Assembly (NCBI GenBank): GCA_950022655.1
Contig: OX465589.1
Location: forward strand, 29,799,970-29,863,969
DNA: 64,000 nucleotides
DNA from: Alentia gelatinosa
Taxonomy: Eukaryota > Annelida > Polychaeta > Phyllodocida > Polynoidae
Direction: 5' to 3'
A model generated the notes under the pieces. That model was not told where the DNA came from and ran no database searches. It saw only the letters and a program-made list of their open reading frames with translations. A program made the translations under genes and the position numbers. Positions within the stretch are counted from its first letter, which is position 1. Each line of letters starts with the position of its first letter. Positions 39,912-53,400 of this stretch are shown one piece after another.

Positions 39912-42132
39912 AATTGTCGTCATATATTGGTTTCTGGTGTCTTAAACGATCTTATTGCTGATCACCTCCCAACTTTTGTTGTGCGAAAGAAAACTAAGGA
40001 GCCCAAAAAGAAAGTCAAATTGAAAGGCTGTTCATACCGTAATTATTCGATTGATGACCTAGCTGACTACCTAACTACCGTGGATTGGTCTATGTTTTGG
40101 AACAGCAGTGATCCGAATGTCTTATGGGAATTTATTGACTCTATATTGAACAACTACTTAAACGAAGTTTGTCCTCTTAAGTGTATGACATTTAACAGGG
40201 CCAAAGACCCGTGGGTAACGGATGAAATACATACTAAAATAGAGTTACGCCGGTGTCACATTAGGGACTTTAATGCCAGAGGTGTGTGTGAAGACTTGGT
40301 TAAATCAAGGCGTCTGAGTAATGAAATCAGGCAATGTTTAAAACAAGCTAAGAATGCTTTCTGTCTTGACCAATTAGATCGTGTGAGCAGCAAGCCATAT
40401 GAATTTTGGAGACACATTCGTTCTTTACTATATGGTAATAATGCTGAAACTGATTGCCGCTTAGTTGACGAAGAAACAAACATGGAAGTTCCTGCAGAGG
40501 AAACTGCTACATTTATAAACAACTACTTTAGTGGTATTGGTGAAAAACTCTTCAGCAAATGTGACTCACAGGGTTATGAGATGCTATTAAATCAATTAAA
40601 AGGGAAGCATAATGTGACTCCCCCGGTAACTGTTAGAGTAACTAGGAAGGCTGTTATGGATCATATAAAAGAACTTAATGTGCACAAAAGCTCAGGGTTA
40701 GATCATGTTTCTGGGCGTGTTATAAAGGATTGTATGTCTCTACTATGTAACGAATTCACTTACTTATATCAATGTTCCCTTGATGCTGGAGTTGTTCCTG
40801 ACCGGTGGAAAATTGGACTAGTGGTCCCTATACCTAAATCTGGGGACTTAACTAAGATAAGCAACTGGCGTCCTATTACCTTACTGTGTAGTCCGGCCAA
40901 AATACTGGAACGTATAACATATCAATTTATGTCAGACTATATTGAATGCAATCAACTCCTAAGTAGTACACAGTATGGATTTAGAAAGAAACTTGGTACC
41001 TCGGACGTTGTTTTTGATTATCTAGATGACCTATACAATGCTAGAAATGATAGAAATGTTGTGGCCTCTTGTTACTTTGATTTGAAGAAGGCCTTCGACG
41101 CTGTCCCGCATGAGTTATTATTGCAGAAACTAAATGGAATTTTTATGTTACCCCCAAATCTTGTTCTATGGTCGGAAAATTACTTACTTAATAGGAAGCA
41201 AAAGGTCTTTATAAATGGAATTACCTCTTCACTAGCATCGGTTGATTTTGGAGTCCCGCAAGGAAGTGTGCTGGGGCCACTGTACTTTAATTTATTCATA
41301 AATGACATGTGCAATCAGATACAGAGTTGCATTTCCTATCATTATGCTGACGACCTTGTGGTATTCAGTTGTGGAGTTGATCCAGTAGAAACCAAAGAAT
41401 CTCTTCAAGAGGCTGTTAATGTTATCTCCAATTGGTGTTTGTGTAACGGCATGACCGTAAATAAGGACAAAACTAAGACGTGTTGGTATGCATCGGAAAA
41501 GCGATTATGTTATTTACCTGACCTCAACATTGATTGTGAAAATAATCGATTAACAACGGTGAAAAATTACAGATATCTGGGTATTCTACTAGACAGTGGC
41601 TTAACTTTCAAACCTCATGTACGGGATGTAAAGAAAAATGTTAGTCATAAGATCTTTAAATTAGGAAAGATAAGAACACAAATAAGCAAAAATGTGGCCT
41701 TATTGATTTATAAGACCGTAATTCGACCACAACTAGAATACTGCTCGTACGTAATTGACTGTTCGACAAAGACTGAGATTGAGGCATTGCAAAAGCTCCA
41801 AAATAGGGCATTACGTGTCGTACAATATCGAAGAGTTAAGCGACAGCAGGTAGTCAAGTTACATCAAGATCATAAAGTAGATTTTTTGGATGTACGGAGA
41901 AGTATGCATTTGTTAAGTATAATTTACAAGAGGTCAAAGAATGTCAACCTACTCGATAACTCACTGGGTAAAGTTCAAGTCACGACGTATTAACTGTAAT
42001 CATTTCTTTAAGTCTCCAATGTACAGAGCTATAGTTTTGTGGAACTTATTGGATTCCAAAGTGCAATTGTTAGACAACAAGCTTGCATTCAAACGAGTAA
42101 TTAAACGGATTTACTCGGCCTATGATTCGTGA
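39912..42132 (+). pseudogene. LINE ORF2 C-terminal: reverse transcriptase (23-bp deletion)
   Basis: The frame runs in from the YR element (an incidental start near 39879) and through the RT. RT motifs are complete: NWRPITLL, CYFDLKKAFDAV, GVPQGSVLGPLYF and YHYADDLVVFS (YADD). A 23-bp deletion after cactggg at 41968, compared with 18878-18900, shifts the frame and ends it at 41993. The true C-terminus (KFKSRRINCNHFF, RAIVLWNLL) continues in another frame to 42132. Deletion ends share a short gg/t overlap. Without it and the YR insertion this would be the natural ORF2 of the full LINE. Confidence 0.88.
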
Positions 42133-42373
42133 AGTATTGACATCAATATCACCCATCATCATACCACTATATATATACAAGTACTTTACGCGGGATTATG
42201 ACAGCTATATCAACTCACTATTACATACTTTTCTGTTAAACTATGCCATTTAATGCATACGTATCTAGATGTATTACTGTTTACCTGGAGTTCTATGTTA
42301 ACCGACAGTGGAAGAACTTTCTCACGAAAGAACTGTTTGTTCAATAAATAAAAAAAAATTAAATAAAAAAAAA
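42133..42373 (+). other. LINE 3' UTR and A-rich tail (full-length copy)
   Basis: The same non-coding 3' region as 19056-19296, with AATAAATAAAAAAAAATTAA and AAATAAAAAAAAA before the satellite. The tail differs in length and composition from copy 2, as expected of microsatellite drift. Confidence 0.85.
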
Positions 42374-45300
42374 TAGGGATAGGGATAGTGTTAGTGTTTA
42401 GGGTTAGGGTTGGTGTTGAACTTAAAACGCCCTTCTAACAGTATCCTGCAATACAGGGTTAGGGTTAGGGATAGGGTAAGGGTTAGGGTTGGGATAGGGA
42501 TAGGGTCAGGGTTAGGGTTAGGATAGGGTTAGGGATAGGGCTAGGGATAGGGTTAGGGATAGAGCTAGGGATGGGGATAGGGTTAGGGTTAGGGCTAGGG
42601 TTAGGGTTAGAGGGGGTGTCCACCAAGCTCCCGACGCGAACTGACGTGCCCCGATATTGCCCTTCCGATACAAAATCCATATCGTAACAAAATCGTAGAG
42701 CTTATCGGGGCAGTTGGTAAGTTTTCTACGATAACGCTACTGACGCGGCTCAATGCGCACCGACGCGAACTGATGCAAAACCTGTATCGCAGTGTATAGA
42801 TGACTCTTTTAACGGGAAATCATGTGAAATAATCGAAAGAAAATTATGAAATTTTCAGAATCTGTAGAATCTATAATGCTAAAGCGGCTCTGCAAAAATT
42901 GTGAAATTTGATATTAGATAAGGTCTCAAAACGATCATTTTATACTTTAACTGAGGTATCATATAATATTGTTTGGTATCTACAGATAAAATATCAATCT
43001 TAAATATGCATTATTTCTGGAATTATAAAGGAAATATGGTTTATTACACTGGTTGCATCATGAGCTTTATCGGGGTGTATCGGGACCATGGCACCTTTTT
43101 CATGCACCCTCCCAATACGTTACGACGCGCAACGACGCGCAACGACGCAAACCGATACACTGCGATATGCCTTCCGACGTGCTACGATATGGTAATTTTG
43201 TACCAAGCACAGTCTACCTGAGTCGAGGGCAGACACTGCAGAATGGACACTCAAAACTCGCTCACATTTTCAGCAAAATTTGAAGCTAAGGTAATATAAA
43301 TAGTAATAATACTTCCAAAATATTCTACTTCATGTATATAGATATTTGCATCTATTAAATACTCAAGTTCAGTACTGGAAAAAAATGGGTCGAAATCGTT
43401 GTGGGTCGAGTTCCATTTACGGGTTGAGTTTGTTGTGGGTCGAGTTTGTTATTGATCGATTTCGTTTCGGGTCGAGTTTTTGAGTATTCATGAGTGACTC
43501 TAATTGGTTAAGGGTTAGGGTTAGGGTTAGGGTTAGGGTTAGGGTTAGGGTTAGGATAGGGTAAGGGTTAGGGTTAGGGTTAAGTACAGGGATAGAAATA
43601 GGGATAGGGTTAGGGAGAGGGTTAGTGATAGGGATAGGGATAGTGTTAGTGTTAGGGTTAGGGTTGGTGTTGAACTTAAAACGCCCTTCTAACAGTATCC
43701 TGTAAAACAGGGTTAGGGTTAGGGATAGGGTAAGGGTTAGGGTTTGGATAGGGATAGGGTCAGGGTTAGGGTTAGGATAGGGCTAGCGATAGGGTTAGGG
43801 ATAGAGTTAGGGATTGGGATAGGGTTAGGGTTAGGGCTAGGGTAAAGGTAAGAGGGGGTGTCCACCAAGCTCCCGATGCGAACTAACGCGCCCTGATATT
43901 GCCCATTCGATACAAAATCCATATCGTAACAAAATCGTAGAGCTTATCGGGGCAGTTGGTAAGTTTTCTACGATAACGCTACTGACGCAGCTCAACGCGC
44001 ACCAACGCGAACTGATGCAAAACCTGTATCGCAGTGTATAGATGACTCTTTTAACGGGAAATCATATGAAATAATCGATAGAAAATTATGAAATTTTCAG
44101 AATCTGCAGAATCTATAATGCTAAAGCGGCTCTGCAAAAATTGTGAAATTTGATAGTAGATAAGGTCTCAAAACGATCATTTTATACTTTAACTGAGGTA
44201 TCATATAATATTATTTTGTATCTACAGATGAAAAATCAATCTTAAATATGCATTATTTCTGGAATTATAAAGGAAATATGGTTAATTACACTGGTTGCAT
44301 CATGAGCTATATCGGGGTGTATCGGGCCCATGGCACCTTTTTCATGCACCCTCCCAATACGTTGCGACGCGCACCAACGTGCACCGATGCGAACCGATAT
44401 GCTACGATATGCCTTGCGACTTGCTACAATATTGTAATTTTGTATTGGCTCGCGTCGGCTTGTGTCGGCGTTGGTGGGTGCAGGGTCTTAGGGATAGAGT
44501 TAGGTTTAGGGTTAGGGTTGGGGTTGAACTTAAAACGCCATTCTAACAGTATCCTGCTATACAGGTACAGGTACCGGTACAATAATATTAAGTTCTCTGA
44601 TGCATTGTAGCTTTGAAATGCATTGTTTACTAAGCTGTACATCTAGATTTTGAGAATGATAAGAATCAATAAAAGCAATACACACACCACAGGTGTCATT
44701 TCCTTAAGACTGTAACTAAATATTCAAGCACAGTCTATCTGAGTCGAGGGCAGACACTGCAGAATGGACACTCAAAACTCGCTCACATTTTCAAGCAAAA
44801 TTTGAAGCTAGGGTAATATAAATAGTAATAATACTTCCAAAATATTCTACTTCATGTATATCCATATTTGCATCTATTAAATACTCAAGTTCAGTACTGA
44901 TAAAAAAATGGGTCGAATTCATTGTGGGTCATGTTCCCTTTACGGGTCGAGTTTATTGTGGGTCAAGTTTTTTATTGATCGATTTCGATGGGGTCGAGTT
45001 TTCGAGTATTCATGAGTGACTCTAATTGGTTAAGGGTTAGGGTTAGGGTTAGGGTTAGGGTTAGGATAGGGTAAGGGTTAGGGTTAGGGTTAAGTACAGG
45101 GATAGGAATTGGGATAGGGTTAGGGAGAGGGTTAGTGATAGGGATAGGGATAGTGTTAGTGTTAGGGTTAGGGTTGGTGTTGAACTTAAAACGCCCTTCT
45201 AACAGTATCCTGCAATACAGGGTTAGGGTTAGGGATAGGGTAAGGGTTAGGGTTTGGATAGGGATAGGGTCAGGGTTAGGGTTAGGATAGGGTTAGGGAT

Positions 45301-48300
45301 GGGGATAGGGTTAGGGTTAGGGCTAGGGTTAGGGTTAGAGGGGTGTCCACCAAGCTCCCGACGCGAACTGACGTGCCCCAATATTGCCCTTCCGATACAA
45401 AATCCATATCGTAACAAAATCGTAGAGCTTATCGGGGCAGTTGGTAAGTTTTCTACGATAACGCTACTGACGCGGCTCAATGCACACCGACGCGAACTGA
45501 TGCAAAACCTGTATCGCAGTGTATAGATGACTCTTTTAATGGGAAATCATATGAAATAATCGATAGAAAATTATGAAATTTTCAGAATCTGTAGAATCTA
45601 TAATGCTAAAGCGGCTCTGCAAAAATTGTGAAATTTGATGGTAGATCAGGTCTCAAAACGATCATTTTATACTTTAACTGAGGTATCATATAATATTGTT
45701 TTGTATCTACAGATAAAATATCATTCTTAAATATGCATTATTTCTGGAATTATAAAGGAAATATGGTTAATTACACTGGTTGCATCATGAGCTATATCGG
45801 GGTGTATCAGGACCATGCCACCTTTTTCATGCACCCTCCCAATACGTTACGACGCGTAGCGATGCGCACCGACGCGAACCGATACGCTACGATATGCCTT
45901 CCGACGTGCTACGATATGGTAATTTTGTATCGGCTCGCGTTGGCTCGTGTCGGCATTGTCAGGTGCAGGGTCTTAGGGTAAGAATTAGGTTTAGGGTTAG
46001 GGTTGGGGTTGAACTTAAAACGCCATTCTAACAGTATCCTGCAATACAGGTACAGGTACCGGTACAAAAATATTAAGTTCTCTGATGCATTGTAGTTTTG
46101 AAATGAATTGTTTACTAAGCTGTACATCTAGATTTTGAGAATAATCAAAATTAATATTAGCGATACACACACCACATGTGTCATTTCCTAAAGACTGTAA
46201 CTAAATATCCAAGCACAGTCTATCTAAGTCGAGGGCAGACACTGCAGAATGGACACTCAAAACTCGCTCACATTTTCAGCAAAATTTGAAGCTAAGGTAA
46301 TATAAATAGTAATAATACTTCCAAAATATTCTACTTCATGTATATCCATATTTGCATCTATTAAATACTCAAGTTCAGTACTGGAAAAAAATGGGTCAAA
46401 TTCGTTGTGGGTCGTGTTCAATTTACGGGTCGAGTTTGTTGTGGGTCGAGTTTTTTATTGATTGATTTTGTTGCGGGTCGAGTTTTCGAGTATCATGAGT
46501 GACTCTTATTGGTTAAGGGTTAGGGTTAGGGTTAGGGTTAGGGTTAGGGTTAGGATAGGGTAAGGGTTAGGGTTAGGGTTAAGTACAGGGATAGGAATAG
46601 GTGATAGGGTTAGGGAGAGGGTTAGTGATAGGGATAGGGATAGTGTTAGTGTTAGGGTTAGGGTTGGTGTTGAACTTAAAACGCCCTTCTAACAGTATCC
46701 TGCAATACAGGGTTAGGGTTAGGGATAGGGTAAGGGTTAGGGTTGGGATAGGGATAGGGTCAGGGTTAGGGTTAGGATAGGGTTAGGGATAGGGCTAGGG
46801 ATAGGGTTAGGGATAGAGTTAGGGATGGGGATAGGGTTAGGGTTAGGGCTAGGGTTAGGGTAAGAGGGGGTGTCCACCAAGCTCCCGACGCAAACTGACG
46901 CGCCCTGATATTGCCCATTCGATACAAAATCCATATCGTAACAAAATCGTAGAGCTTATCGGGGCAGTTGGTAAGTTTTCTACGATAACGCTTCTGACGC
47001 GGCTCAATGCGCACCGATAGAAAATTATGAAATTTTCAGAATCTGTAGAATCTATAATGCTAAAGTGGCTCTGCAAAAATTGTGAAATTTGATAGTAGAT
47101 AAGGTCTCAAAACGATCATTTTATACTTTAACTGAGGTATCATATAATATTGTTTTGTATCTATAGATAAAATATCAATCTTAAATATGCATTATTTCTG
47201 GAATTATAAAGGAAAAATGGTTAATTACACTGGTTGCATCATGAGCTATATCGGGGTGTATCGGGACCATGGCACCTTTTTCATGCACCCTCCCAATACG
47301 TTACGACATGCACCGGCGCGCACCGACGCAAAACGATACGCTACGACATGCCTTCCGACGTGCTACGATATGGTAATTTTGTATCGGCTCGCTTTGGCTC
47401 GTGTCGGCATCGTCGGGTGCAGGGTCTTAGGGTAAGAATTAAGTTTAGGGTTAGGGTTGGGGTTGAACTTAAAACGCCATTCTAACAGTATCCTGCAACA
47501 CGTCAATGCACCCTCCCAATACGTTACGACGCGCACCGACGCGAACCGATACGCTACGATATGCCTTCCGACGTGCTACGATATGGTAATTTTGTATCGG
47601 CTCACGTCGGCTCGTGTCGGCACTGGTGGGTGCAGAGTCTTAGGGTAAGAGTTAGGTTTAGGGTTAGGGTTGGGGTTGAACTTAAAACGCCATTCTAACA
47701 GTATCCTGCAATAAAGCTACAGGTACCGGTACAAAAATATTAAGTTCTCTGATGCATTGTAGTTTTGAAATGAATTGTTTACTAAACTGTACATCTAGAT
47801 TTTGAGAATAATCAAAATTAATGTTAGCGATACACACACCACATGTGTCATTTCCTAGCAACTTTAACTAAATATCCAAGCACAGTCAACCTGAGTAGAA
47901 GGCAGACACTGCAGAATGGACACTCAAAACTCGCTCACATTTTCAGCAAAATTTGAAGCTAAGGTAATATAAATAGTAATAATACTTCCAAAATATTCTA
48001 CCTCACGTATATCCATATTTGCATCTATTAAATACTCAAGTTCAGTACTGGAAAAAAATGGGTCGAATTCGTTGTGGGTCGTGTTCAATTTACGGGTCGA
48101 GTTTGTTGTGGGTCGAGTTATTTATTGATTGATTTTGTTGCGGGTCGAGTTTTCGAGTATTCATGAGTGACTCTAATTGGTTAAGGGTAAGGGTTAGGGT
48201 TAGGGTTAGGGTTAGGATAGGGTAAGGGTTAGGGTTAGGGTTAAGTACAGGGATAGGAATAGGGATAGGGTTAGGGAGAGGGTTAGTGATAGGGATAGGG

Positions 48301-49551
48301 ATAGTGTTAGTGTTAGGGTTAGGGTTGGTGTTGAACTTAAAACGCCCTTCTAACAGTATCCTACAATACAGGGTTAGGGTTATGGATATGGTAAGGGTTA
48401 GGGTTGGGATAGGGATTGGGTCAGGGTTAGGGTTAGGATAGGGTTAGGGATAGGGATAGGGATAGGGTTAGGGATAGAGTTAGGATGGGGATAGGGTTAG
48501 GGTTAGGGCTAGGGTTAGGGTTAGAGGGGGTGTCCACCAAGCTCCCGACGCGAACTGACGCGCCCTGATATTGCCCATCCGATACAAAATCCATATCATA
48601 ACAAAATCGTAGAGCTTATCAGGGCAGTTGGTAAGTTTTCTACGATAACGCTACTGACGCCGCTCAATGCGCACCGATGCGAACTGATGCAAAACCTGTA
48701 TCGCAGTGTATAGATGACTCTTTTAACGGGAAATCATATGAAATAATCGATAGAAAATTATTAAATTTTCAGAATCTGTAGAATCTATAATGCTAAAGCG
48801 GCTCTGCAAAAATTGTGAAATTTGATAGTAGATAAGGTCTCAAAACGATCATTTTATACTTTAACTGGGGTATCATATAATATTGTTTTGTATCTACAGA
48901 TAAAAGATCAATCTTAAATATGCATTATTTCTGGAATTATAAAGGAAATATGGGTAATTACACTGGTTGCATCGTAAGCTATATCGGGGTGTATCGGGAC
49001 CATGGCACCTTTTTCATGCACCCTCCCAATACGTTACGACGCGCACCGACGCGCACCGACGCGAAACGATACGCTACGACATGCCTTCCGACATGCTACG
49101 ATATGGTAATTTTGTATCGGCTCGCGTTGGCTCGTGTCGGCATCGTCGGGTGCAGGGTCTTAGGGTAAGAATTAGGTTTAGGGTTAGGGTTGGGGTTGAA
49201 CTTAAAACGCCATTCTAACAGTATCCTGCAACACAGGTACAGGTACCGGTACAAAAATATTAAGTTCTCTGATGCATTGTAGTTTTGAAATGAATTGTTT
49301 ACTAAGCTGTACATCTAGATTTTGAGAATGATAAGAATCAATGAAAGCAATACACACACCACAGGTGTCATTTCCTAAAGTCTGTAACTAAATATCCAAG
49401 CACAGTCTATCTGAGTCGATGGCAGACACTGCAGAATGGACACTCAAAACTTGCTCACATTTTCAGCAAAATTTGAAGCTAAGGTAATATAAATAGTAAT
49501 AATACTTCCAAAATATTCTACTTCATGTATATCCATATTTGCATCTATTAA

Positions 49552-49930
49552 CCCTTTAACAGCAGGAAGATGCCTCCAGGCATTCCCCTGGCTACAGCAG
49601 GAAGATGGCTCCAGGCATTCCCCTTGCTACGGCAGGAAGATGCCTCAAGGCATTTTAGAGGAATCATTGATACTTATATACAAAATTCAATAGCTAAAAA
49701 GATAATTGTTCGATTTAAAAGAATTTTTGACAATGTATAAGAGCCATATTGACCTTTGATTTGGTATAACAAGATATAATCAGTCACCAAGATAAATCAC
49801 TTAAATCACATGACACATCACATGACAATGCTATTTCTAAAAAAGAGTGCCTGCTGTAGCAGGGTCTTTTGGGCAGGCAATGCCTGCCGTGTAATGCTGA
49901 ATCGGGGAACTGGGTGCTGCAGGGAAAGGG
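49552..49930. mobile_element. piggyBac-like MITE 3 (first copy)
   Basis: TTAA at 49548-49551 and 49931-49934. The left end CCCTTTAACAGCAGG pairs with the complement of the right end, CCCTTTCCCTGCAGC. Neighbouring monomers show the empty site gcatctatTAAatactcaag, that is ctaTTAAata. ATGCCT-NN-AGGCAT-type palindromes lie at 49570-49583, 49604-49617 (one mismatch) and 49640-49653. No coding capacity. Confidence 0.87.
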
Positions 49931-50088
49931 TTAAATACTCAAGTTCAGTCCTGAAAAGAAAATAGGTCGAATTCGTTGTCGGTCGAGTTCCATTTACGGA
50001 TCGAGTTTGTTGTGGGTTAAGTTTTTTATTGATCGATTTCGTTACGGGTCGAGTTTTTAAGTATTCATGAGTGACTCTAATTGGTAAA

Positions 50089-50456
50089 CCCATTCACGGT
50101 GGGCTCCTACACAGTCATGTATATAGGGGTCGGGTATTAGTACCTATATAGTGCTAGGAAAAGGGTATCTACAGCCCCATTATGATAATTTGATGATGTG
50201 ATCACGTGATATGTCATGTGATACTGGACATCATTTTCCATTTCCATAAACATTTTAAATATGATGCTATACCTAAACTCTGTGGAAATTACATGTATAT
50301 TGATGACTTATTTTCTAATTTATCACCTAAAACAATAATTTTGTAAATATTGGAAAATGATGCCTCAAGGCATCACCCGATCTGGACTGGTGATGCCTTA
50401 AGGCATCACCCAATCCTGTGTGGTGATGCCTTAAGGCATCACCCGCAGCTAATGGG
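50089..50456. mobile_element. piggyBac-like MITE 4 (first copy)
   Basis: The right TTAA is at 50457-50460; the left flank reads TAAA (50085-50088), one change from TTAA. Ends CCCATTCACGG and, complemented, CCCATTAGCTG. It is inserted at the same monomer site as MITE 1 (ggTTAAggg) but is a different sequence. Palindromes ATGCCTCAAGGCAT/ATGCCTTAAGGCAT start at 50360, 50393 and 50426, a 33-bp period, near the right end. Confidence 0.8.
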
Positions 50457-53400
50457 TTAAGGGTTAGGGTTAGGGTTAGGGTTAGGATAGGGTAAGGGTT
50501 AGGGTAAGGGTTAAGTACAGGGATAGGAATAGGGATAGGGTTAGGGAGAGGGTTAGTGATAGGGATAGGGATAGTGTGAGTGTTAGGGTTTGGGTTGGTG
50601 TTGAACTTAAAACGCCCTTCTAACAGTATCCTGCAATACAGGGTTAGGGTTAGGGATAGGGTAAGGGTTAGGGTTGGGATAGGGATAGGGTCAGGGTTAG
50701 GGTTAGGATAGGGTTTGGGATAGGGCTAGGGATAGGGTTAGGGATAGAGTTAGGGATGGGGATAGGGTTAGGGTTAGGGCTAGGGTTAGGGTTAGAGGGG
50801 TGTCCACCAAGCTCCCGACGCGAACTGACGCGCCCCAATATTGCCCTTCCAATACAAAATCCATATCGTAACAAAATCGTAGAGCTTATCGGGGCAGTTG
50901 GTAAGTTTTCTACGATAACGCTACTGACGCGGCTCAACGCGCACCGACCCGAACTGATGCAAAACCTGTATCGCAGTGTATAGATGATTCTTTTAACGGG
51001 AAATCATATGAAATAATCGATAGAAAATTATGGAATTTTCAGAATCTGTAGAATCTATAATGCTAAAGTGGCTCTGCAAAAATTGTGAAATTTGATAGTA
51101 GATAAGGTTTCAAAACGATCATTTTATACTTTAACTGAGGTATCATATAATATTGTTTTGTATCTACAGATAAAATATCAATCTTAAATATGCATTATTT
51201 CTGGAATTATAAAGGAAATATGGTTAATTACACTGGTTGCATCATGACCTATATCGGGGTGTATCGGGACCATGGCACCTTTTTCATGCACCCTCCCAAT
51301 ACGTTACGACGCGCACCGACGCGAACCGATACGCTACGATATGCCTTCCGACGTGCTACGATATGGTAATTTTGTATCGGCTCACGTGGGCTCGTGTCGG
51401 CACTGGTGGGTGCAGAGTCTTAGGGTAAGAGTTAGGTTTAGGGTTAGGGTTGGGGTTGAACTTAAAACGCCATTCTAACAGTATCCTGCAATAAAGCTAC
51501 AGGTACCGGTACAAAAATATTAAGTTCTCTGATGCATTGTAGTTTTGAAATGAATTGTTTACTAAACTGTACATCTAGATTTTGAGAATAATCAAATTAA
51601 TGTTAGCGATACACACACCACATGTGTCATTTCCTAGCAACTTTAGCTAAATATCCAAGCACAGTCAACCTGAGTCGAAGGCAGACACTGCAGAATGGAC
51701 ACTCAAAACTCGCTCACATTTTCAGCAAAATTTGAAGCTAAGGTAATATAAATAGTAATAATACTTCCAAAATATTCTACTTCATGTATATCCATATTTG
51801 CATTTATTAAATACTCAAGTTCAGTACTGGGAAAAAATGGGTCGAATTCGTTGTGGGTCGTGTTCAATTTACGGGTCGAGTTTGTTGTGGGTCGAGTTTT
51901 TTATTGATTGATTTTGTTGCGGGTCGAGTTTTCGAGTATTCATGAGTGACTCTAATTGGTTAAGGGTAAGGGTTAGGGTTAGGGTTAGGGTTAGGGTAAG
52001 GATAGGGTAAGGGTTAGGGTTAGGGTTAAGTACAGGGATAGGAATAGGGATAGGGTTAGGGAGAGGGTTAGTGATAGGGATAGGGATAGTGTTAGTGTTA
52101 GGGTTAGGGTTGGTGTTGAACTTAAAACGCCCTTCTAACAGTATCCTACAATACAGGGTTAGGGTTATGGATAGGGTAAGGGTTAGGGTTGGGACAGGGA
52201 TAGGGTCAGGGTTAGGGTTAGGATAGGGTTAGGGATAGGGCTAGGGATAGGGTTAGGGATACAGTTAGGATGGGGATAGGGTTAGGGTTAGGGCTAGGGT
52301 TAGGGTTAGAGGGGGTGTCCACCAAGCTCCCGACGCGAACTGACGCGCCCTGATATTGCCCATCCGATACAAAATCCATATCATAACAAAATCGTAGAGC
52401 TTATCAGGGCAGTTGGTAAGTTTTCTACGATAACGCTACTGACGCCCCTCAAAGCGCACCGATGCGAACTAATGCAAAACCTGTATAGCAGTGTATAGAT
52501 GACTCTTTTAACGGGAAATCATATGAAATAATCGATAGAAAATTTTGAAATTTTCAGAATCTGTAGAATCTATAATGCTAAAGCGGCTCTGCAAAAATTG
52601 TGAAATTTGATAGTAGATAAGGTCTCAAAACGATCATTTTATACTTTAACTGAGGTATCATATAATATTGTTTTGTATCTACAGATAAAATATCACTCTT
52701 AAATATGCATTATTTCTGGAATTATAAAGGAAATATGGTTAATTACACTGGTTGCATCGTAAGCTATATCGGGGTGTATCGGGACCATGGCACCTTTTTC
52801 ATGCACCCTCCCAATATGTTACGACGCGCACCGACACGAACCAATACGCTACGATATGCCTTCTGACGTGCTACGATATGGTAATTTTGTATCGGCTCAC
52901 GTCAGCTCGTGTCGGCATTGGTGGGTGCAGGGTCTTAGGGTAAGAGTTAGGTTTAGGGTTAGGGTTGGGGTTGAACTTAAAACGCCATTCTAACAGTATC
53001 CTGCAATACAGGTACAGGTACCGGTACAAAAATATTAAGTTCTCTGATGCATTGTAGTTTTGAAATGAATTGTTTACTAAGCTGTTCATCTAGATTTTGA
53101 GAATAATCAAAATTAAGGTTAGCGATACACACACCACATGTGTCATTTTCTTGCAACTTTAACTAAATATCCAAGCACAGTCTACCTGAGTCGAGGGCAG
53201 ACACTGCAGAATGGACACTCAAAACTCGCTCACATTTTCAGCAAAATTTGAAGCTAAGGTAATATAAATAGTAATAATACTTCCAAAATATTCTACTTCA
53301 TGTATATCCATATTTGCATCTATTAAATACTCAAGTTCAGTACTGGGAAAAAATGGGTCGAATTCGTTGTGGGTCGTGTTCAATTTGCGGGTCGAGTTTG

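Larger units (their letters stand above)
39912..42373 (+). mobile_element. Full-length LINE, 3' part
   Basis: Continues the LINE from the base after the YR insertion to an A-rich tail at about 42341-42373. It is nearly identical to 16817-19296, apart from scattered substitutions and a 23-bp deletion near 41968. Satellite resumes with tagggatagggatagtg and the variant gtgtttaggg, as at 19297. Confidence 0.92.
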
